Shown: in pieces, positions 6,486-10,890 of the stretch
Layout of the letters: each line of letters begins with the position of its first letter
Numbering within the stretch: the stretch's first letter is position 1
Source: Clostridia bacterium
GTDB taxonomy: Bacteria; Bacillota; Clostridia; Saccharofermentanales; UBA5734
Direction: 5' to 3'
DNA: 10,890 nt
NCBI GenBank assembly: GCA_009929975.1
Contig: RZZF01000033.1
Coordinates: 1 to 10,890, forward strand
Translations under genes and position numbers: made by a program
Notes under the pieces: model-generated
The model's input: the letters and a program-made list of their open reading frames with translations, nothing else
What the model was told of the DNA's origin: nothing
Database searches by the model: none

Positions 6486-7346
6486 ATGCTCAATATCGGC
6501 TGTCATTTATCGGTATCTCGCGGCTATGCCAATATGGCCAGGGAAGCTCTGGACATCGGTGCCAATACCTTTCAGTTTTTCTCGCGCAACCCCAGGGGAA
6601 GCAAGGCCAAGGCGATTGACCCTGCGGATATGTCAGCACTGTGCGCTTTGCTGGATGAACATGGATTCGCGCCGGTTCTGGCGCATGCGCCCTATACCAT
6701 GAATCCGTGTTCGGCCGATCCGCAGCTGCGCCAACTGGCCGCGGATCTGATGCGTGATGATCTGGAGCGGATCCGGCCGATTCCCGGTGTGCTGTATAAT
6801 TTTCATCCCGGCAGCCATGTCGGACAGGGCATTGACACTGGCGTCAACCTGATCGCACAGATGCTCGATCAGGTTCAGCAGCCGGACCACCCCGTCACCA
6901 TTCTGCTCGAGGGCATGTCCGGCCGCGGCAGCGAGGTCGGAGGCCGCTTTGAAGAACTGCGGATGATCATCGACCGGGCGCAGCTGGGCGAGCGACTTGG
7001 CGTCTGTCTTGATACCTGCCATCTCTATGCTGCCGGCTACGATGTCGCGGAGAATCTGGAAGGTGTATTGGCTGAGTTCGACCGGATTGTCGGTCTGCCG
7101 CGCCTGAAGGCGATTCACCTGAATGACAGCATGACCCCACTGGACAGCCATAAAGACCGGCATGCCCGGATCGGTGAAGGTGAGATCGGACTGGAAGCGC
7201 TGGTCCGGCTGATCACACACCCGGCTCTGCGCCGCCTGCCCTTCTATCTGGAAACACCCAATGAGAACGATGGCTATGCCCGGGAAATCCGTTTACTGCA
7301 AGAGGCGGTGTCGCAACGGTCAGGATCGGATGGCGAAATCACCTGA
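6486..7346 (+). CDS. nfo: Endonuclease IV (AP endonuclease)
   Basis: This TIM-barrel, tri-zinc endonuclease cleaves 5' to abasic sites in base excision repair in the cytoplasm. At 286 residues it has the usual length. All nine metal ligands of the E. coli enzyme have counterparts: His67 (LAHAPY), His107 (NFHPGSH), Glu142 (LLEGMSG), Asp176 and His179 (CLDTCHLYAAGYD), His211 (AIHLNDS), Asp224 and His226 (DRHARIGEG) and Glu256 (YLETPNE). The start is ATG at 6486 with AGGAGG at 6475-6480, five bases away. It stands alone: divergent from the hydrolase lipoprotein and followed by about 200 non-coding bases. An SOS operator is not apparent in the upstream region. The identification is secure. Confidence 0.97.
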   Translation: MLNIGCHLSVSRGYANMAREALDIGANTFQFFSRNPRGSKAKAIDPADMSALCALLDEHGFAPVLAHAPYTMNPCSADPQLRQLAADLMRDDLERIRPIPGVLYNFHPGSHVGQGIDTGVNLIAQMLDQVQQPDHPVTILLEGMSGRGSEVGGRFEELRMIIDRAQLGERLGVCLDTCHLYAAGYDVAENLEGVLAEFDRIVGLPRLKAIHLNDSMTPLDSHKDRHARIGEGEIGLEALVRLITHPALRRLPFYLETPNENDGYAREIRLLQEAVSQRSGSDGEIT

Positions 7347-7549
7347 TTGATCATTGTGACCAGATCGTAATATGGTTTCATTGTCATTTTAGCCAATGCG
7401 CGATAAAATAGCCTATATGTGTCTGATCCTGGCGCACCCTGCTGGCATCAGGAACATTTATGGCAGATTTCTCGTATAAAGACAGCAGATGACGCCTCCT
7501 CGAGTTTCAGGCTGGTCGTCATTGCGGCATCAGCATGGTATGAAACGAG
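7347..7549 (+). other. Intergenic region between nfo and the transglutaminase-like gene
   Basis: This is the longest non-coding stretch in the window (203 bases), visibly more AT-rich in its first half. It holds a good promoter (7381-7409) and an imperfect inverted repeat, ATGACG at 7489-7494 and CGTCAT at 7517-7522 with a 22-base loop in which a further CC/GG pair can form. No clear intrinsic terminator for nfo and no recognisable riboswitch or small gene is seen. Confidence 0.6.
7381..7409 (+). promoter_or_regulatory. Sigma-70-type promoter for the last operon
   Basis: TTGTCA at 7381-7386 and TAAAAT at 7404-7409 are each one base from consensus and are separated by exactly 17 bases. The predicted start near 7416 gives a leader of roughly 130 bases before the ATG at 7550, longer than needed for translation and containing the inverted repeat at 7489-7522. 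Confidence 0.6.
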
Positions 7550-8836
7550 ATGACAACGAGTAGTAGACGAGAAAAAAATCAATTCAGTGGCCGACGAAAA
7601 CGACGACCGCATATTGACCGGATCCTGATCTTTCTGACCGGCACGCTGGTGCTTGTCACTCTGGCGCTGTATATCGGTCCGCGGATTCAGCCGTGGCTCA
7701 GCCCCAAACCAGCGCTGGTTGAGGCGTCCGTGGTCATTGAAGCCGGCAAGGAATCCCTTGATCTCGGCGATTTCCTGCTTGATCCGGCGGCAGAAGCCCG
7801 CTGGCTGTCAGATCCGGCCAGCGTGAATACGCATGTGCCCGGTTATTATCCACTGCGCGTCGCGGTCAATCAGCATACCTATGATACCGTTGTCAAAGTC
7901 TCAGACACGACCGCGCCGACCGGACGGGCGGTCAATCGGGCTTTCTGGCTTGATGAGCCGTTTGCCGCGGCGGACTTTGTTGAGGATGTTCAGGACGCGA
8001 CCTCGGTTGAGATCGCTTATGCGCGGGCCCCTGACCTCTCGGTGATCGGCGATCAGCCGGTGGACATCGTCCTGACGGATCTCGGCGGCAATCAGACCGT
8101 GCTCACCGCTGTGTTGACACTGTATGAAGATACACAGCCCCCTCTTATTGAAGGCGTGGAGAGCCAGACGGTGTTTGCCGGCTCGACCGTTGCCTACCGG
8201 CAGGGCGTCACCGTTTCCGATAACCGGGATATCGAGCCTGAGCTGATCATAGACAACAGCCAGGTCAATCTGCGTGTACCCGGGACCTATCCGGTTCACT
8301 ATATCGCGGCGGACAAGGCCGGAAACAAAACTCAGGTCAGTGTGACAATCACGGTGGTCGAGCTGGTGCCCGGCAGTGTAGACCCGGCGGTTGTTGACGA
8401 TCTCGCTGACCAGATTCTGACCGACATCCTGACCCCTGACATGACGCCTGAGGCCAGGGCTGAAGCGATTTATCACTGGACGCGGGGCCACATCCGCTAT
8501 GTCAATGAATCCGATAAATCCAGTTGGATCAATGCTGCCCACCAGGGCATAATCGAAGCATATGGCGACTGTTTCAACTATTTCGCGACCGCGAAACTTC
8601 TGTTGACCAGAGCCGGGATCGAGTCGATTGATGTGATCCGTACCGATGAAGGCCATTTCTGGAGCCTGATCAATCTCGGGTATGGCTGGTATCATTTTGA
8701 CACGACGCCCCGTGTCGGCGGCGGTGAGTTCTTCATGCTGACCGACGCTGAGATCACTGCCTATTCAGATGAACATCGTGGCAGCCATGTCTGGGATCCG
8801 GAAAAATATCCGGCGACGCCGGAGGCCCGGCCATGA
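7550..8836 (+). CDS. Membrane-anchored Ig-like/transglutaminase-like protein
   Basis: This is a 428-residue surface protein. A basic N-terminus (residues 1-23, RRKRR near 15) precedes one membrane helix (about 24-43), so the rest should lie outside. Bacterial Ig-like modules fill about 57-270; the clearest run 60-118 and 196-270, with VPGTYPVHYIAADKAGN in the last. From about 280 to 428 is a transglutaminase-like domain with the Cys-His-Asp triad visible as Cys341 (YGDCFNYF), His369 (GHFWS) and Asp384 (YHFDTTP). Such proteins are cysteine peptidases or acyltransferases acting on proteins or peptidoglycan; which applies here is not clear. The start is ATG at 7550, with an in-frame stop nine bases upstream and only a weak ribosome site. 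Its TGA overlaps the racemase ATG by 4 bases, so the two are coupled. Confidence 0.88.
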   Translation: MTTSSRREKNQFSGRRKRRPHIDRILIFLTGTLVLVTLALYIGPRIQPWLSPKPALVEASVVIEAGKESLDLGDFLLDPAAEARWLSDPASVNTHVPGYYPLRVAVNQHTYDTVVKVSDTTAPTGRAVNRAFWLDEPFAAADFVEDVQDATSVEIAYARAPDLSVIGDQPVDIVLTDLGGNQTVLTAVLTLYEDTQPPLIEGVESQTVFAGSTVAYRQGVTVSDNRDIEPELIIDNSQVNLRVPGTYPVHYIAADKAGNKTQVSVTITVVELVPGSVDPAVVDDLADQILTDILTPDMTPEARAEAIYHWTRGHIRYVNESDKSSWINAAHQGIIEAYGDCFNYFATAKLLLTRAGIESIDVIRTDEGHFWSLINLGYGWYHFDTTPRVGGGEFFMLTDAEITAYSDEHRGSHVWDPEKYPATPEARP

Positions 8837-9576
8837 CAGTACGCGGCCGCTCAAAGCAGATTCTCGGTGTGATCGGCGGTCTCGGCCCCCTGGCGACGGC
8901 CGGCTTTTATGAGCAGGTCGTCCGCATGACCGATGCCTCGTCTGACCAGGATCATTTGCAGGTGATGATCCACAGCCATCCGGAAATTCCTGACCGGAGC
9001 CGCTATATTCTTGATCCGGACCATGCGGTCAGTCCGGTTCCCGCCCTGATTGAAGCGGGACGTATGCTGGCTGCCCTCGGTGCGGACAGGATCGCGATCC
9101 CCTGTATTACCGCTCACTACTTCTACGATCAGCTCAGTACAGCGCTGCCGATTCCGGTCATTCATCTGGTCGGGGAGACCGTCCGCTACCTGAGGAACCA
9201 ATCATTCGAAAAAATCGGACTGCTGGCGACGGATGGAACCGTCAGCAGCCGACTGTTTCAAAGCGCGGCTGATGAAGCCGGTTTGGCCATTGTTCTGCCA
9301 GACGCGGTCCATCAACAGGACCTGATGAACATCATCTATGACCAGGTCAAGGCAGAACGGCCGGTTGACCGGCAAAAACTCACAGAGATCAGCGGCGCGC
9401 TGCGACAAAAAGGAGCCCAGACCATTGTTCTCGGCTGCACGGAATTATCTGTGGTTCAGATGCGCTGGACACTGGGGCCGGGTTTTCATGACGCGATGGG
9501 AATATTGGCCCGGGCCGCGGTGATTGCCAGCGGAGCTGCGCTGAGAGACGATCACGAATCGCTGATCGTGTCCTGA
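8833..9576 (+). CDS. Aspartate/glutamate racemase family protein
   Basis: This 247-residue cytosolic enzyme belongs to the PLP-independent, two-cysteine amino acid racemase family, which interconverts L- and D-forms of aspartate, glutamate or related acids. The N-terminal motif GVIGGLGPLATAGFY and both catalytic cysteines are present: Cys91 in IPCITAHYF and Cys202 in LGCTELSVV. The family motif is usually PCNTAH, so Ile92 replaces the common Asn, which may alter substrate or activity. The start is ATG at 8833, overlapping the upstream stop, with GGAGG about 8 bases before it inside the previous gene. The adenylating-enzyme gene follows after 35 bases. Murein glutamate racemase (MurI) is less likely, because the GGLGPLAT N-terminus and spacing match the aspartate racemase branch. 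Confidence 0.88.
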   Translation: MTVRGRSKQILGVIGGLGPLATAGFYEQVVRMTDASSDQDHLQVMIHSHPEIPDRSRYILDPDHAVSPVPALIEAGRMLAALGADRIAIPCITAHYFYDQLSTALPIPVIHLVGETVRYLRNQSFEKIGLLATDGTVSSRLFQSAADEAGLAIVLPDAVHQQDLMNIIYDQVKAERPVDRQKLTEISGALRQKGAQTIVLGCTELSVVQMRWTLGPGFHDAMGILARAAVIASGAALRDDHESLIVS

Positions 9577-9611
9577 AGAAAAACCTACAGCTTAAGGAGA
9601 TAACAGACTGC

Positions 9612-10890
9612 ATGCAGAAACATCTGATGGAATATCTTGATATGATCGTACAGCGGGTGCCGGAAAAACTGGCGTTCAGCGATGGCGAGACCAGTCTGAC
9701 ATTTCACGAAACACGGGAACAGGCAAGGCGTATCGGCTCATTTTTGTCAGCTCACGGGCATGACCGTGAACCGGTTGTCGTCTTCATGGCGCGAGGCCCC
9801 CGGCCGATCGTCGCCTTTTTCGGCGTACTGTACGCCGGTTGTTATTATGTCGCGCTCGATCAGGAAATGCCGGCTCACCGGATCGAACTGATTTTACGCG
9901 AATTGCGGCCAAAGGCTCTGATCTGTGATGACTCGACATGTGAACTGGCGGCGGAATTGTCACCGGACAGTGCGATGTATCATTATGATGAGATGATCCT
10001 GGCCGCGGAAGACGCAGACCGGCTGGCTGACAGGCAGACCCGCGCGATTGATACCGATCCGGCCTATATCGTATTCACATCAGGATCGACCGGCATTCCC
10101 AAAGGCGTCATCGCCAATCATCGATCGGTGATCCGTTATGTTGAAACCTTGTCCGAACTTCTCGATTTTGGCCCGGATACGGTATTCGGCAATCAGACCC
10201 CGTTGTATTTCGATGCCTGTCTCAAGGAAATCATCCCGACCTTAAAATTCGGCGCGACCACCTATATTATTCCGAAGCAGCTGTTCATGTTTCCGCTCCG
10301 TCTGGTCGAGTATCTCAATACGCATCGGATCAACACGATCTGCTGGGTCGTCTCCGCCCTGACCATGGTATCCGGGCTGGGCGTTCTCGAGCAGCTGGTA
10401 CCGGAGCATCTGAAGACAATCGCCTTCGCCAGCGAAGTCTTTCCGATCAAGCAGTTCAACCGATGGCGCCAGGCCCTGCCGGAGGCCCGCTTTATCAATT
10501 TGTATGGTCCGACGGAGACGACGGGTGTCTGCTGTTATTATGAAGTTGACCGGGAATTTCAACTGGATGAAGTCATTCCGATCGGCCGCCCCTTCCCGAA
10601 TACCGAAATCCTTCTGCTTGATGAACATCAGAAGATCCCGGCCCCTGATCAGCCCGGAGAGATCTGCATCCGCGGGACTTCTTTGACCATGGGATATTAT
10701 CGTGATCCTGAAAAAACACAGGCCGCCTTTGTCCAGAACCCGCTCAACGATGCCTACCCTGAACTGATCTATCGTACTGGTGACCTGGGGCGGCTGAATG
10801 AACGGGGCGAACTGGTTTTCATGTCCCGGCTGGATCAGCAGATCAAGCATATGGGGCATCGGATAGAACTGGGTGAGATTGAAGTCATCG
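9612..10890 (+). CDS. Amino-acid adenylating enzyme (DltA/NRPS A-domain type), 3' end outside window
   Basis: The first 426 residues of an AMP-forming enzyme that activates an amino acid for transfer to a carrier protein. Core motifs are in order: YIVFTSGSTGIPKG (A3, 152-165), YFDAC (A4, 199-203), NLYGPTETTG (A5, 296-305), YRTGDLG (A7, 387-393) and SRLDQQIKHMGHRIELGEIE (A8, 405-424). Asp201 matches the Asp235 of GrsA that binds the substrate amino group, so an amino acid substrate is likely. The pocket read by alignment to GrsA is Asp201, Ala202, Lys205, Cys244, Ala271, Ala273, Leu297, Gly305, Val306. ASEVFP near 273 resembles the GEVLP of DltA. AAGGAGAT at 9594-9601 precedes the ATG by 10 bases. 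No condensation domain precedes it; whether a carrier domain follows is unknown. It probably shares an operon with the racemase 35 bases upstream. Confidence 0.9.
   Translation, partial: MQKHLMEYLDMIVQRVPEKLAFSDGETSLTFHETREQARRIGSFLSAHGHDREPVVVFMARGPRPIVAFFGVLYAGCYYVALDQEMPAHRIELILRELRPKALICDDSTCELAAELSPDSAMYHYDEMILAAEDADRLADRQTRAIDTDPAYIVFTSGSTGIPKGVIANHRSVIRYVETLSELLDFGPDTVFGNQTPLYFDACLKEIIPTLKFGATTYIIPKQLFMFPLRLVEYLNTHRINTICWVVSALTMVSGLGVLEQLVPEHLKTIAFASEVFPIKQFNRWRQALPEARFINLYGPTETTGVCCYYEVDREFQLDEVIPIGRPFPNTEILLLDEHQKIPAPDQPGEICIRGTSLTMGYYRDPEKTQAAFVQNPLNDAYPELIYRTGDLGRLNERGELVFMSRLDQQIKHMGHRIELGEIEVI

Noticed and set aside
7346..7380. Terminator after endonuclease IV
   Set aside because: Only weak TCAC/GTGA pairing is seen, without a stable GC stem leading into the TTTT near 7387.
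7901..8695. 264-codon open frame antisense to the transglutaminase-like gene
   Set aside because: It mirrors a well-supported coding sequence, has no domain signature, and shows the composition of a shadow frame.
9552..9570. Hairpin (CACGA/TCGTG) at the end of the racemase gene as a terminator
   Set aside because: It is followed by an A-rich run rather than a U-run, and the next gene begins 35 bases later with a good ribosome site, so an operon is more likely.
10242..10859. 205-codon open frame antisense to the adenylating enzyme
   Set aside because: It lies within continuous A3-A8 adenylation motifs on the plus strand and has no features of its own.
1..10890. tRNA, rRNA, CRISPR, insertion sequence or phage content
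   Set aside because: No cloverleaf-like sequence, regularly spaced repeats, transposase or integrase frame, or flanking inverted repeats were seen on either strand.

Overview
The window looks like ordinary chromosome of a moderately GC-rich, Gram-positive-type anaerobe, most likely a Firmicute of the Clostridia. This is an inference. It rests on strong AGGAGG-type ribosome sites, a lipobox lipoprotein, membrane-anchored surface proteins with an N-terminal zinc ribbon or bacterial Ig-like modules, a DUF1638 protein, and a DltA/NRPS-like adenylation enzyme. Genes are tightly packed, with ATGA overlaps at three junctions. No RNA genes, insertion sequences, CRISPR arrays or phage genes are visible, and no gap between genes exceeds about 200 bases.

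Layout. Positions 1-1755 (+): the 3' part of an M18 aminopeptidase, translationally coupled to a DUF1638 protein. Positions 1763-3894 (-): ilvB-ilvN, the two subunits of acetohydroxyacid synthase, converging on DUF1638 with 7 bases between the stop codons. Positions 3998-5050 (-): a single-pass membrane protein with an N-terminal zinc ribbon and an unknown outer domain. Positions 5128-6354 (-): a lipoprotein serine hydrolase (Ig-like module plus class A beta-lactamase fold) split by an in-frame TAG. Positions 6486-7346 (+): endonuclease IV, divergent from the hydrolase. Positions 7347-7549: a promoter-bearing intergenic region. Positions 7550-10890 (+): a membrane-anchored Ig/transglutaminase-like protein, an aspartate/glutamate racemase-family protein and an amino-acid adenylating enzyme that runs off the window.

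How the genes fit together. ilvBN makes branched-chain amino acid precursors, and its regulatory subunit keeps the valine-site residues. The zinc-ribbon protein, the hydrolase and the transglutaminase-like protein are all exported or surface-anchored, and two of them carry related Ig-like modules, so much of the window concerns the cell envelope. The last three genes look like one operon. A racemase followed by an adenylating enzyme suggests activation of a D- or acidic amino acid for attachment to a carrier or the cell surface, by analogy with the dlt system, but the carrier gene would lie outside the window.

The most notable oddities are: the in-frame amber codon in the hydrolase gene, in a window where nearly all genes end in TGA and the only TAG-terminated gene has a back-up TGA; the racemase-adenylation-transglutaminase cluster; and an IlvB with Ile where the substrate-selecting Trp normally sits.
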